Part shown: piece by piece, positions 33,845 to 42,074 of the stretch
Position numbering within the stretch: the stretch's first letter is position 1
How the letters are laid out: every line of letters starts with the position of its first letter
Assembly: GCF_029369745.1 (NCBI RefSeq)
Contig: NZ_CP120210.1
Location: forward strand, 6,262,001 to 6,326,000
Reading direction: 5' to 3'
Length of the DNA: 64,000 nucleotides
Origin: Amycolatopsis sp. QT-25
GTDB lineage: Bacteria; Actinomycetota; Actinomycetes; Mycobacteriales; Pseudonocardiaceae
Position numbers and translations under genes: made by a program
Notes under the pieces: model-generated
Seen by the model: only the letters and a program-made list of their open reading frames with translations
Database searches by the model: none
What the model was told of the DNA's origin: nothing

Positions 33845-35490
33845 TCGGTGAACGCGTTGATCCGTCGATCGATCCGGCTCAGCAGTGCCCTCGTCGCGGC
33901 GAGGAGCGCACGGGGTGCGGGCACCCCGGCACCGTCACCGTGAGCTCTGCCGAGGAAGTCCAGGTCCGCCGATCGGTCGAGCAGCAGGGCCAGGTCACCG
34001 TGGTCCAGCGCGGTGGCCATCCCGCGCACGGTGTCCTCGACCAGCACGACGCGTTCGGCGTAGGGCAGGGTGTCCGGCAGGGTGCGGAGAGCGGCCGCCG
34101 CGGCCCGCAGCGCCTCCTGGTCCGGCCCCGCCCCGGTGGCGGTGAGCAGCTGGTGCAGTTGCCCGGCCACCCGGACGGGCCGCACGTCCGGCGTGAATTC
34201 CAGGTGGTGCAGATTGCGCACGAAGCCCGGCAGTTCGTCGCGATCGACGCCTCGGGCGACCAGGCAGAACAGTTGCCGATGCCTTCCCTCCGGCCCGAGC
34301 GTGTGCCGCAGGAATCGTTCGGACTCGGTGATCTGCCAGCGGCTCAGCGGCCCCTCCACCACCAGGCACAGATGCTGGGCCGAATCGGCGGCCTCGGCCA
34401 GGAAGCCGGGGTCGCCGGACAACGACCGGTCGGCGCGCACCCCGAGCAGGCGTAGTTCTTGGATCAGTTCCGCGGCGACCTTGGACTGCCGTGCGCTCGA
34501 CACCAACACGTCCAAGTCGAACTCACGGCACCGGTCCCGCGCGGCGGCCACGTAGGCGTCGCGGTTGTCGGCCAGCACGTCGGTGCGGTCGAAGTCCTGT
34601 GCGATGACCGACGCGACCGTTTCCAGCGCGTAGGAGATCTGGTCCGCCTTGGGCACTTCCTCATCCAGGACCGGCAACTGCTCGCCGAAGCTCCAGTAAG
34701 AGACGTAGGGCACCGTGAGGTGACGCATCATCAAATCCACCGGGACGGTCTGCGCCAGCCAGTTGCCGAACAGCGGCGCCACGGTCTCGGCGCACTTGCG
34801 CTGCCACCGCTCGGCGCGCTCGTACTCGACTCGATTGTCCAATCTGGACAGAATGGGCAGCACCGAATGCCGGGGCCGGTCGTAGGGCATGCGGTCACGG
34901 GCGCGGTCGGCCCGCCGGGCGACGTCCACCACGTCGTCGAGGTTCTGGTCGTTGGCGGTGAACACCACGACCAGCCGGTCCGGCAGATGCGCGGTGCAGA
35001 TGCCGGCGATGTCGGAGACACCGGTCCGGCTGTCGAGCAGTACGAAGTCGTAGTTCTCGATCCACACCGCCCGGCACCGCTCCAGGTACGCGGCGAACCC
35101 GCGCCGGTACAGTTCCTCCCAGTTCAGCGCCTGCATCCGCTTCGAATAGGAATCGTCCAGCTTGCCGGAAACCACGCGTCCGGCGGCCAGCAGATCGAGC
35201 CGTCCACCGTCGACGCCGACCCGGACGGGGTAGGACTCCAGGTTCCGCGGGGCCTCCCGTGTCCCGGCATCGCGCAGGAAGTCGTGCGCGAGGTCGACCA
35301 CCCCGCGTTCGGGCTGCTCGGCCAGTTTCGGCCCGAAGTAGTGGTGCAGCCCGGGTGCTTCGAGGTCCCAGTCCACCGTGAGCACCCGGTAATCCCAGCG
35401 CGCCAGCAGCACGGCGACGTTCGCCAGCGTGAAACTGCGGCCCACCCCGCCCTTGTACGAATAGAAGGTGAGCACGGTGCCGGTCGTCAT
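33841..35490 (-). CDS. MinD/ParA-like ATPase fused to a TIR-like domain
   Basis: 549 aa; the ATG at 35490 overlaps the upstream stop, and the longer frame is an artefact. The deviant Walker A (YKGGVGRS, residues 12-19) and VDWDLEAPGLHHYF are hallmarks of SIMIBI ATPases related to MinD, in the subgroup with DLEAPG found in actinobacterial TIR/TPR conflict proteins. The C-terminal 200 residues (from FDLDVLVSSARQSKVAAEL) resemble a TIR fold. ATP-dependent dimerisation could recruit the TIR partner encoded just upstream. The domain calls are from visible motifs; the system role is inferred from the operon. Confidence 0.8.
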   Translation of the reverse strand: MTTGTVLTFYSYKGGVGRSFTLANVAVLLARWDYRVLTVDWDLEAPGLHHYFGPKLAEQPERGVVDLAHDFLRDAGTREAPRNLESYPVRVGVDGGRLDLLAAGRVVSGKLDDSYSKRMQALNWEELYRRGFAAYLERCRAVWIENYDFVLLDSRTGVSDIAGICTAHLPDRLVVVFTANDQNLDDVVDVARRADRARDRMPYDRPRHSVLPILSRLDNRVEYERAERWQRKCAETVAPLFGNWLAQTVPVDLMMRHLTVPYVSYWSFGEQLPVLDEEVPKADQISYALETVASVIAQDFDRTDVLADNRDAYVAAARDRCREFDLDVLVSSARQSKVAAELIQELRLLGVRADRSLSGDPGFLAEAADSAQHLCLVVEGPLSRWQITESERFLRHTLGPEGRHRQLFCLVARGVDRDELPGFVRNLHHLEFTPDVRPVRVAGQLHQLLTATGAGPDQEALRAAAAALRTLPDTLPYAERVVLVEDTVRGMATALDHGDLALLLDRSADLDFLGRAHGDGAGVPAPRALLAATRALLSRIDRRINAFTE

Positions 35491-36080
35491 GCGAACCTCG
35501 GCAGCGGAGGAGTCGGCAGCAGCACCGGTTCCGGTACCTCGACGAGCGGCCAGTCCGGCCGCCACGGTGGCGCCTGGGCCACCAACTGCGCCAGGTCCCT
35601 GGCCAGCTCCCTGACCTTGAGGTGGAACTTGTTGTATTCGATGCTCTGCTGATAGGACGGATCCGGATAGGCGACGTCCTTGAAATCCCGCCAGGCCCGC
35701 ACCTTTCCCTCTTCGGGGAAATTCTCCGAGTCCGCGTACAGGATCGGGTAGATCAACCCCTGGGAAGAAACACCGTTTCCCGCGAGTCCGAGCATCTCCT
35801 CCCTGGCCTGCATACTGCGCATCTCGGCCATGCACCAGGGTGACTGAAAGTAGGGCGGGGTCAGCAACTGAACCATGATCTTGCTGTGCCGCAGTGCGTC
35901 CCGCAGATTGGACGGCCAGTGCACCGCGCTGGGCATCTGCCGGTCCATGTACACTTTCAGGCTGCCGTACTCGTCGGCGAGACTTTCCCGCAGTTTGTCG
36001 TAGAAGTGGTTGAGCAGCCATTTCTGCACGCTGCCGTGACGGCTGTAGCTGATGAACAGATCGAACTCGTACTCGGACAC
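35487..36080 (-). CDS. TIR-domain protein (probable NADase)
   Basis: 197 aa from the GTG at 36080 (SEYEFDLFISYSRHGSVQKW); a TTG at 36122 is the alternative start, and neither has a clear ribosome-binding site. The TIR domain spans about 4-130. The box FISYSR is present, and QSPWCMAEM places the catalytic glutamate at E86, as in NAD-cleaving bacterial TIR proteins. The C-terminal tail is proline-rich (PPWRPDWPLVEVPEPVLLPTPP). It is the first gene of the operon, overlapping the MinD-TIR start by four bases. It likely depletes NAD+ when the partner ATPases detect invasion; that role is inference. Confidence 0.82.
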   Translation of the reverse strand: MSEYEFDLFISYSRHGSVQKWLLNHFYDKLRESLADEYGSLKVYMDRQMPSAVHWPSNLRDALRHSKIMVQLLTPPYFQSPWCMAEMRSMQAREEMLGLAGNGVSSQGLIYPILYADSENFPEEGKVRAWRDFKDVAYPDPSYQQSIEYNKFHLKVRELARDLAQLVAQAPPWRPDWPLVEVPEPVLLPTPPLPRFA

Positions 36081-36322
36081 GCCAACGATGATATGCGGCG
36101 GGCAACGGGCAGAAATCGACAAATAAAGGTGATTACCGGGACAATTGGCCGGTCAACTGGCCAAAAAAGGGACAACGGGCGGAACCGCCGATCACCCGCG
36201 AGTGGGGGTGGTGCGTTGTTTCCCCGCGACGAGCAGCGCGGCCTCGGTCGGCTCGGCGGGCAGTGTGCCGGACCGCCGTCAGCACTTCGGTGGCGGCCTC
36301 GTGGTTCCGCCAGGTCGACGGT

Positions 36323-37039
36323 TCACTCGGTGAGCTCGTCCAGGACCATGCGCCGCTCCAGCACGTCACGGGCGACGTCCAAGATCGACCGGTTCCGTCC
36401 GTAGGCGTGCGCCCGCAAGCGGGTGAAGGCGTCGTCCAGGCCGATGTGCAGCTGGGCGGCGAGCATGCCGGTGGCCACGTTGACGTCCTGGAACGACCGC
36501 ACCGGATCCGGGGCGAATTCGTGCCCTTCGACCTCGGCCGTCCTGGCCTGCCGCAGCAGCGCCGCGGCACCGAGGTCCGCCGCCAGCGCGGCATCCCTCA
36601 ATTCGTCGCTCGCCAGGCCACCGGGGCCGTGGCGGATCAGTTCCAGGGTGCCGAGCTTGATGGCGCCGAACCGGAGCGGGAACGCGAAGATCGCCACCAC
36701 CCCGCTGTCGAGGGCGGCCTGCGCGAAACCCGGCCAGCGCACCTGCTCGATCCTGAGATCGGAGACCAGCACCGGCGATCCGGCGGCGAACGCCTCCACG
36801 CCCGGCCCCTCGCCGACGGTGTACTGCGCTTCCGCCAGATCGGCGGCCCAAGGGGCGCTGGCCCCCAGCACCTCCTCGGCGTGCGCACCACCCCGCAACG
36901 CCAGAATCGCCGCGTCCACGTGGTCGAAAGTCCGCACACAGGCGAGACAGACGGTCTGTGCCCAGCCGTCACGGCGACCCGCCACGTCCTCGGCGGCGGC
37001 GATGGCCCGCCACAACGGTGCCCGATGCCACCCATCCAC
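36323..37039 (-). CDS. GAF-ANTAR regulatory protein
   Basis: 238 aa. The GTG at 37039 is preceded by AGGGGGAG with good spacing; the open frame begins earlier. A GAF sensor fold (about 35-170) is followed by an ANTAR RNA-binding helix bundle (about 185-235: DVNVATGMLAAQLHIGLDDAF). ANTAR proteins act as antiterminators at paired stem-loops in target mRNAs. No kinase or receiver domain is attached. A second protein of the same plan is at 41328-42074. Confidence 0.85.
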   Translation of the reverse strand: MDGWHRAPLWRAIAAAEDVAGRRDGWAQTVCLACVRTFDHVDAAILALRGGAHAEEVLGASAPWAADLAEAQYTVGEGPGVEAFAAGSPVLVSDLRIEQVRWPGFAQAALDSGVVAIFAFPLRFGAIKLGTLELIRHGPGGLASDELRDAALAADLGAAALLRQARTAEVEGHEFAPDPVRSFQDVNVATGMLAAQLHIGLDDAFTRLRAHAYGRNRSILDVARDVLERRMVLDELTE

Positions 37040-37090
37040 CGCCGTACTCCCCCTGTCCGCCGTGGGCCACAACCCTGACCCTACGAGATG

Positions 37091-37121
37091 CCACCGCGGA
37101 CGGCAGCGTCGTCCGCGGTGG
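37091..37121. terminator. perfect 11-bp stem terminator-like hairpin
   Basis: CCACCGCGGAC (37091-37101) and GTCCGCGGTGG (37111-37121) pair around nine bases. It lies just after the stop of the small membrane-protein gene (minus strand) and before the GAF-ANTAR gene. No T-run. Confidence 0.65.
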
Positions 37122-37127
37122 CGGAGT

Positions 37128-37385
37128 TCAGCGCCGGGCGAGGACGCGCTTCGCCAGCCAACCGGCGTAGACGGCCAGTCCGGCGACCCCGGTCTTCCTG
37201 GTGGGGCGGGCCGCGATCGCCAGGCCGATGGCGAGTTCGGTGGCGCCGTTGCGGTAGGTCCAGTTGCGGACGTCGTCGGCGAAGGCCATCTTCGTGACGG
37301 GTTCGAAAGCCGCCGGAGCGGCGAAGTGGGCGAGACCGGTCGCGGCGATGCCCAGGCCGAGGACCCGGCCGATGCGTGAGGACAT
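37128..37385 (-). CDS. small DoxX-like membrane protein
   Basis: 85 aa from the ATG at 37385, with AAGGAAGG upstream. Two to three hydrophobic segments (VLGLGIAATGLAHFAAP, LAIGLAIAARP, VAGLAVYAGWLA) and a short basic C-terminus. It matches the size and style of small DoxX-like or hypothetical actinobacterial membrane proteins. It lies 17 bp after the AurF-like gene in the same direction, probably in one operon. Its function is unknown. Confidence 0.65.
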   Translation of the reverse strand: MSSRIGRVLGLGIAATGLAHFAAPAAFEPVTKMAFADDVRNWTYRNGATELAIGLAIAARPTRKTGVAGLAVYAGWLAKRVLARR

Positions 37386-37402
37386 GGGATTGCCTTCCTT
37401 GT

Positions 37403-38293
37403 TCAGTCGAGCACGCCGGCGCGGCGCCAGAGCCGGCGGCTCGGGCCGCCGATGAGGCCGATCTCGGTGAAGTAGTCGACGGCCTTGGCCGCCCACGACG
37501 CCTTGGTCCGGCGCCAGTGCGGATTGGCGGTTGCGGCTTGCCGGGCTTCGCGGGGATCGAGTCCGACCGCGGTGTATGCCTTGGGATGCAACAGTTCCGA
37601 CGTCGCGACGTAGGCCATGGCGGCGATCGTCCAGCGGATCAGTTCGCGGCCGACGCGGCCGTGCCGGGCCCAGGCACGGCCCAGTTCGTCCTTGGCGAAG
37701 CCGATGTGGCGTGCCTCTTCGATGACGTGGATGCGCGAGATCATCCGGATCATCGGTTGCAGCTTGTCGTCGCGCATCATCTCGCGTTGCATGCCGTCGG
37801 CGAGTTCTTCGACGTAGATGGCGCCGGCGAACAGCAGGGCCGGGCCGCAGATCGCGCCGAACACCTTGCCCGCGCGGTGCGCCGAGCGGCTCGGGCGCCG
37901 GACGACGCCGCCGGTCTTCGCGATCGAGCGGGCGAACATGGTGCTGTGACGGCATTCGTCGGCGATCTCGGTGAGCGCGTACTGGGCGTTGTGGGTCGTC
38001 GGGTCACTGTTGTAGACATGCCGCACGAGGCCCTGCATGAGGATCAGCTCGAACCAGATCCCCGACGCCGCGGCGGCCGCGGCCTCCTGACGGCTGAGCT
38101 CGGCGCGCTGGTCTTCGCCGAGACGTTCCCACAGTTCGGTGCCGTACAGGGAACACCGTTCCGGGGCCTTGCCGTACGCCCCGTCCACCAGCGGTGCCAG
38201 CCAGTCGACGTCGACGTCCGGGTCGTAGGAATGCCGTGCGGAGGAACGCTGCAGGCGCTCGGCGACACGTTCGCTTTCGGTGTTCGCGGTCAT
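37403..38293 (-). CDS. AurF-like diiron oxygenase
   Basis: 296 aa. The ferritin-like helical bundle carries diiron-ligand motifs: EIADECRHS (ligands E, E, H), YVEELADGM, and a later EEARHIGFAKDE. The family includes AurF, which oxidises aromatic amines to nitro groups, and many uncharacterised actinobacterial members that act on fatty acids or other substrates. The ATG at 38293 overlaps the upstream crotonase stop by four bases, so the two are co-translated. A diiron oxygenase with an enoyl-CoA hydratase under a TetR gene suggests lipid or xenobiotic catabolism rather than nitro-group biosynthesis. Confidence 0.83.
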   Translation of the reverse strand: MTANTESERVAERLQRSSARHSYDPDVDVDWLAPLVDGAYGKAPERCSLYGTELWERLGEDQRAELSRQEAAAAAASGIWFELILMQGLVRHVYNSDPTTHNAQYALTEIADECRHSTMFARSIAKTGGVVRRPSRSAHRAGKVFGAICGPALLFAGAIYVEELADGMQREMMRDDKLQPMIRMISRIHVIEEARHIGFAKDELGRAWARHGRVGRELIRWTIAAMAYVATSELLHPKAYTAVGLDPREARQAATANPHWRRTKASWAAKAVDYFTEIGLIGGPSRRLWRRAGVLD

Positions 38294-39171
38294 GAAGACC
38301 TCCTTGACTCCTCGTTCTCCGGCAGCGGTCCGCCGCCGTCCGGGATGACCTGGCCGGAATCGCGATAGGCCACCGCCTCGGGGAAACCATCGCGTTCGGC
38401 GAATTCGCGGAACCAGCGGCCTTCCGGGGTGTGCCGGGTGATGCCGTCGAAAAGCGTCGCGAGCGTCTGCGTGCCGGAGAGGCACATGTCGTCGTAGGCC
38501 TGGTTGATCATCAGCTTCTGCATCACCAGCTGGTTCGTCGGCACGCCCGCCATCCGATCGGCCATTTCCTCGACGGCGGCTTCGAGCCGCACGGGTTCCA
38601 CCGCCTCGAGCGCGAGTCCCCGGTCCGCCGCCGTGACGCCGTCGATGGTGTCGCCGGTGAGCAGCATCCGCTTCGCGCGCTGAGCGCCGACGCGGTAGAC
38701 CCACATCCCGGTCGTCGGGCAGCCCCACACCTGTGCGGGTGGATAGCCGATGCGCGCGTCGGCCGCCATGATCAGCACGTCGCACGACAGCGCGAGGTCG
38801 CTGCCGCCGGCGATCGCGTGCCCCTGCACCTGGCAGATGACGGGTTTCAGCGACCGCCACAGGCTGAAGAAGTCGTCGGTGTCGCGCTTCATCACCCGGT
38901 AGTCCTTGACCGGATCCCAGACCGGCCCCTGGTTCCAGCGGCCTTCGGCGTCTTCCTCCGCGAACTGCTTGAGGTCGTATCCGGCGCAGAAGGAGCGTCC
39001 TTCGCCGCGCATCACGATCACGCGGACCGCGTCGTCCTGGTTCGCCCGTTCCACGGCCTGCCGGATCTCGCCTGGCATGACGTCGGTGATCGCGTTGAGC
39101 CGCTCGGGGCGGTTCAGCGTCAGGTAGGCCTTCCGGTACTCGACGCGGTAAGTGAGCGTCTCAAACGCCAT
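38290..39171 (-). CDS. enoyl-CoA hydratase/isomerase (crotonase) family protein
   Basis: 293 aa. The crotonase signature is clear: LTLNRPERLNAI, GRSFCAGYDL (oxyanion hole) and GHAIAGGSDLALSCDVLIMAADARIGYPPAQVWG. The usual second catalytic glutamate positions are not obvious, so it may be an isomerase or hydrolase variant. The C-terminal 40 residues are an unusual extension (GRWFREFAERDGF). It overlaps the TetR gene upstream by 11 bp and the AurF-like gene by 4 bp, giving a TetR-crotonase-AurF-small membrane protein unit. Confidence 0.86.
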   Translation of the reverse strand: MAFETLTYRVEYRKAYLTLNRPERLNAITDVMPGEIRQAVERANQDDAVRVIVMRGEGRSFCAGYDLKQFAEEDAEGRWNQGPVWDPVKDYRVMKRDTDDFFSLWRSLKPVICQVQGHAIAGGSDLALSCDVLIMAADARIGYPPAQVWGCPTTGMWVYRVGAQRAKRMLLTGDTIDGVTAADRGLALEAVEPVRLEAAVEEMADRMAGVPTNQLVMQKLMINQAYDDMCLSGTQTLATLFDGITRHTPEGRWFREFAERDGFPEAVAYRDSGQVIPDGGGPLPENEESRRSS

Positions 39172-39760
39172 CGGAGCCGCCCAGCGCGCGAAGCGTGAAG
39201 GTGACCAGATGCGGGATGGTGTCCGGTCCGCTTTCTCCTGCCAGTGGTCCGACCAACATTTCCGCGCCCGCGCCGACGAGTGCCGCGGCGGTCGCTTCCG
39301 CGTCCTGCGGCGGCAGTAGTCCTCTTCGGACGCCGTCGGCGATGTTCCTGGCGATGACCTCGCGGAACGCGCGGCGGAAGACCAGCCGTTCGGCCTCCAC
39401 CACGGCGTCGACGGGTTCGGCCAGCAACGCGTACGCCAGCCTCGGCGCCTTCAACGCCCGGCCGGCGAAGGTCTCGATCACCGCGACCACCCGCTCCCGG
39501 ACGTCGCCTTCGGACGCGGCGGTCTCGACGGCGTCGACCTCCCGCGAGACCACCTCGCGGAAGACCTCGACGACGAGGTCGGCCTTCGACGGGAACTGCC
39601 GGTACACGCTGCCGGTGCCGATCCCCGCCCGCGCCGCGACCGCGGCCATGGAGCAGCCCGCGTAGCCGGTCTCGGCCAGCAGTGCGACGGCCGCGACCAG
39701 GATCTCCCCTCGCTGGGAGTCCAGTCTTGCCTGGGTCTTCGGGGTGCGTCGGTACGGCAC
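39161..39760 (-). CDS. TetR-family regulator
   Basis: 199 aa from the GTG at 39760 (PYRRTPKTQARLDSQRGEILVAAVALLAETGYAG); a TTG 36 bases upstream is possible. The helix-turn-helix (AAVAARAGIGTGSVYRQFPSKADLV) is canonical. The C-terminal ligand domain resembles those of fatty-acid/acyl-CoA-responsive TetR proteins (FAGRALKAPRLAYALLAEPVD). As first gene of the operon with the crotonase and AurF-like genes, it probably represses its own operon. Confidence 0.87.
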   Translation of the reverse strand: MPYRRTPKTQARLDSQRGEILVAAVALLAETGYAGCSMAAVAARAGIGTGSVYRQFPSKADLVVEVFREVVSREVDAVETAASEGDVRERVVAVIETFAGRALKAPRLAYALLAEPVDAVVEAERLVFRRAFREVIARNIADGVRRGLLPPQDAEATAAALVGAGAEMLVGPLAGESGPDTIPHLVTFTLRALGGSDGV

Positions 39761-39812
39761 GCCAAAGAGTGAAGCACGGATTCCGCACTTCAGCAATGGC
39801 GCTTCGGAGCGG

Positions 39813-40739
39813 TCACCCCAGCTCCTCCGTGAACAGCGCGTGATCCACCGCGGTGGCCGCCACGAATCCCATGGCGGCGGCGGTCACCACGAAGGTCATG
39901 CCCTCGGGGCTCGATTCCCGCCGCGCCAGGTCGCCGACGGCGTACACACCGGGCACCCCCGTGAAACCGACGTCGTCGACCCGCACCGTGCCGTCGTCCT
40001 GGATGACACAGCCCAGCTTCTCGGCCAGCGGGTCGGCCTGCCGCGTGGTGGCGTGCAGGAAGACCGCCGCGCACTCCACTGGTTCGTGGTCGCGGAACGT
40101 GACCCGTTCAAGCCCGCCATCGGCGCCCTCCACGCTTCGCACCGGCTCCGTGCGCACGCGGACGGCGCGTTTCCCCAGTATCGCCTCGTCTTCGGCGGAC
40201 AACGGGATCCCGTTGGTGCACAAGGTGACTTCCGGACTCCATTTGGTCAGCTGCGCGGCGAACAACACGTCCTCCCGCCCCTCGGTCGCCAGGACGGCCA
40301 AGGGACGATCCCGGACTTCCCAGGCGTGGCAGTACGGGCAGCCGAGCACGGTCTTGCCCCAGCGCTCGGCCACCCCCGGGATCTCGGGCAGGTCTTCGAT
40401 CACTCCGGTGGCCAGCACGATCCGGCGCGCCTTCACCGAGCGGCCGTCCTCGAAATCGACGGCGAATCCGCCACGATCGCCGTCGACGGCCTGGACCCGC
40501 CCCTCGCGCAGGTGGACGTCCGGATATTCCCGCAGCTGCGCGCGGCCGGCCGTCCGCAGCTCGTCCGGGGACATCCCGTCGCAGGCCAAGAGGCCGTGCA
40601 CGCCGAGGGCAGGGGAATTACGGCCGTCGCCGCCGTGGATCACCAGTGCGCTGCGCCGGGACCGGCCGAGCACCATCGCGGCACTCAACCCGGCGGGTCC
40701 GGCACCGATGATCACCGCGTCATACTCGACATCACGCAC
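39813..40739 (-). CDS. FAD-dependent NAD(P)H oxidoreductase (thioredoxin-reductase-like)
   Basis: 308 aa from the GTG at 40739, with GAGAGG upstream. Motifs: FAD-binding GAGPAGLSAAMVLGRS, ATG (VLATGVIEDLP), a redox-like CPYCHAWEVR at the thioredoxin reductase CxxC position, and VYAVGDLARR near the end. The NADPH-domain dinucleotide motif is degenerate, which places it with stand-alone or ferredoxin/bacilliredoxin-type relatives. No thioredoxin gene is adjacent. It is divided from the TetR gene by about 50 bp and may be monocistronic. Confidence 0.85.
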   Translation of the reverse strand: MRDVEYDAVIIGAGPAGLSAAMVLGRSRRSALVIHGGDGRNSPALGVHGLLACDGMSPDELRTAGRAQLREYPDVHLREGRVQAVDGDRGGFAVDFEDGRSVKARRIVLATGVIEDLPEIPGVAERWGKTVLGCPYCHAWEVRDRPLAVLATEGREDVLFAAQLTKWSPEVTLCTNGIPLSAEDEAILGKRAVRVRTEPVRSVEGADGGLERVTFRDHEPVECAAVFLHATTRQADPLAEKLGCVIQDDGTVRVDDVGFTGVPGVYAVGDLARRESSPEGMTFVVTAAAMGFVAATAVDHALFTEELG

Positions 40740-40874
40740 GGCATGGCCTCTCTGTTCGGGAAGTCGGGGCGGCACCCACATACCCCTTGGCGCCACGTTG
40801 ACACGGACGTTCTGTTCCCGCGTGCGCTACGGCTGACGGGTCGCCGCCGCGAAGTCCCGCCGACGGTCCCTTCG

Positions 40875-41036
40875 ATGGCCTTGGGGACAGGCGAGCGGCC
40901 GGGAGTCACCCACACCGGCTATTTCAGCCCGGTCAGCGCGGCCGGTGACTTCCGCGAGGTCACCGCGCCCGTACTGGAGGAAGCACTCCGGAAGGCGGAG
41001 ACCGCGGTGCTCGAAAGGTCAGCCGGAGGGAGGTGA
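40875..41036 (+). CDS. candidate small protein (53 aa), unknown
   Basis: Starts at the ATG at 40875 (MALGTGERPGVTHTGYFSPVSAAGDFREVTAPVLEEALRKAETAVLERSAGGR as consecutive short blocks; quoted only to identify the frame by its first residues MALGTGERPG). The frame has actinobacterial codon bias (nearly all third positions G or C) but no Shine-Dalgarno sequence, and the frame remains open upstream. It lies in the 588-bp gap between the reductase and the GAF-ANTAR gene; the rest of that gap (41037-41327) shows no gene. Confidence 0.3.
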   Translation: MALGTGERPGVTHTGYFSPVSAAGDFREVTAPVLEEALRKAETAVLERSAGGR

Positions 41037-41327
41037 AATCACCCGCGGACTCGGTGCCCGCGACACTGTCCTTGCTGGTCGAACGCGGTGGGACGGTCAC
41101 CGGTTAGGCGACGCGGGGCGACCGGGCCGGACCGACGGGTGTCCTGCCCGCGGGGCAAGGCGCGGTATTCGGACGGCGGCCCCCTGGACTCACGCACGGT
41201 GAGCGCATGACGACCACCGAAACCGGGGGGTCACCGGCCACGGGTTACCCCGAATCGGCCAACGCCCGGCCAGCCGGAACGAGTACGTTCTGGTGGTCGG
41301 CGAAATCCGCCGTCCGAGGGAAGGGCC

Positions 41328-42074
41328 ATGATGGATCAGTTTCGCGACACCGCTTCGGCGTTGCGGGAGCTCACGGAGTCGATGCGGCTCGACGAGCCCC
41401 GCGACGAGTTGCTGGAACGGGTGGCGAAGAAAGTGGTCGGCCTGCTGCCGGGTGCGGGAGGGGCGACGGTCACGCTCTATTCCGGCGACGAGCCGGGCAC
41501 CGTCGCCACCACCGACCAAGCGCTGCTGCCCTTGGACAAGGCGCAGTACAGCGCGGACGAGGGCCCCTGTCTGAAAGCCGCCCAGAGCGGCACGATCGTC
41601 CGGACCCGGCTGGACGGCGACGCACCCGAACGCTGGCCGGATTTCGCGGCCGCCGCCGAACAACTCGGCGTGCGGACCGCGCTCGCCTGCCCGCTGTTCG
41701 TCCCCGACGAATCCCACGTCAAGCGGCGCGAGACCGAGTCGCTGACCGGCGCCCTCAATATCTGGAGCTTCGAGGAGAACGCCTTCGATCCGGTCGAGGC
41801 GGCCTTGGTGGCGATGTTCACCTCGGCGATCTCGGCGATCGTCCTGACCGCGTCCCGCTGGGCCGCCGCCGAACGACAGGCGGAGACCCTGGTCGCCGCG
41901 CTGGAGACCAGGGACGCCATCGCCACCGCGAAGGGCATCGTGATGGCACGTCTGGAGCTGGACGCCGAAGAAGCCTTCCGCTGGCTCACCGAGGCGTCAC
42001 AGCACACGAACCGCAAGATCCGGGAGATCTCCGTGCTGATCGCCGAGGACCCGGGCGCGGTTTTCGGCCGTTAG
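41328..42074 (+). CDS. GAF-ANTAR regulatory protein
   Basis: 248 aa. The ATG at 41328 (or 41331) follows GAGGGAAGGG. A GAF domain (about 25-165) is followed by an ANTAR domain (about 190-240: AALETRDAIATAKGIVMARLELDAEEAFRWL). It resembles the protein at 36323-37039 in plan but not closely in sequence. It is thought to bind paired hairpins in mRNA leaders and relieve termination. Its stop overlaps the convergent dehydrogenase stop in the four bases TTAG (42071-42074). Confidence 0.88.
   Translation: MMDQFRDTASALRELTESMRLDEPRDELLERVAKKVVGLLPGAGGATVTLYSGDEPGTVATTDQALLPLDKAQYSADEGPCLKAAQSGTIVRTRLDGDAPERWPDFAAAAEQLGVRTALACPLFVPDESHVKRRETESLTGALNIWSFEENAFDPVEAALVAMFTSAISAIVLTASRWAAAERQAETLVAALETRDAIATAKGIVMARLELDAEEAFRWLTEASQHTNRKIREISVLIAEDPGAVFGR

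Noticed and set aside
30066..36080. BREX or Gabija system
   Set aside because: No PglX methylase, PglZ, or OLD-family nuclease/UvrD pair is seen; the ATPases are MinD- and HerA-like.
39744..41036. Large plus-strand frame over the flavin reductase
   Set aside because: The reductase on the minus strand has FAD motifs and a good start; only the last 53 codons of this frame lie outside it and are listed separately at low confidence.
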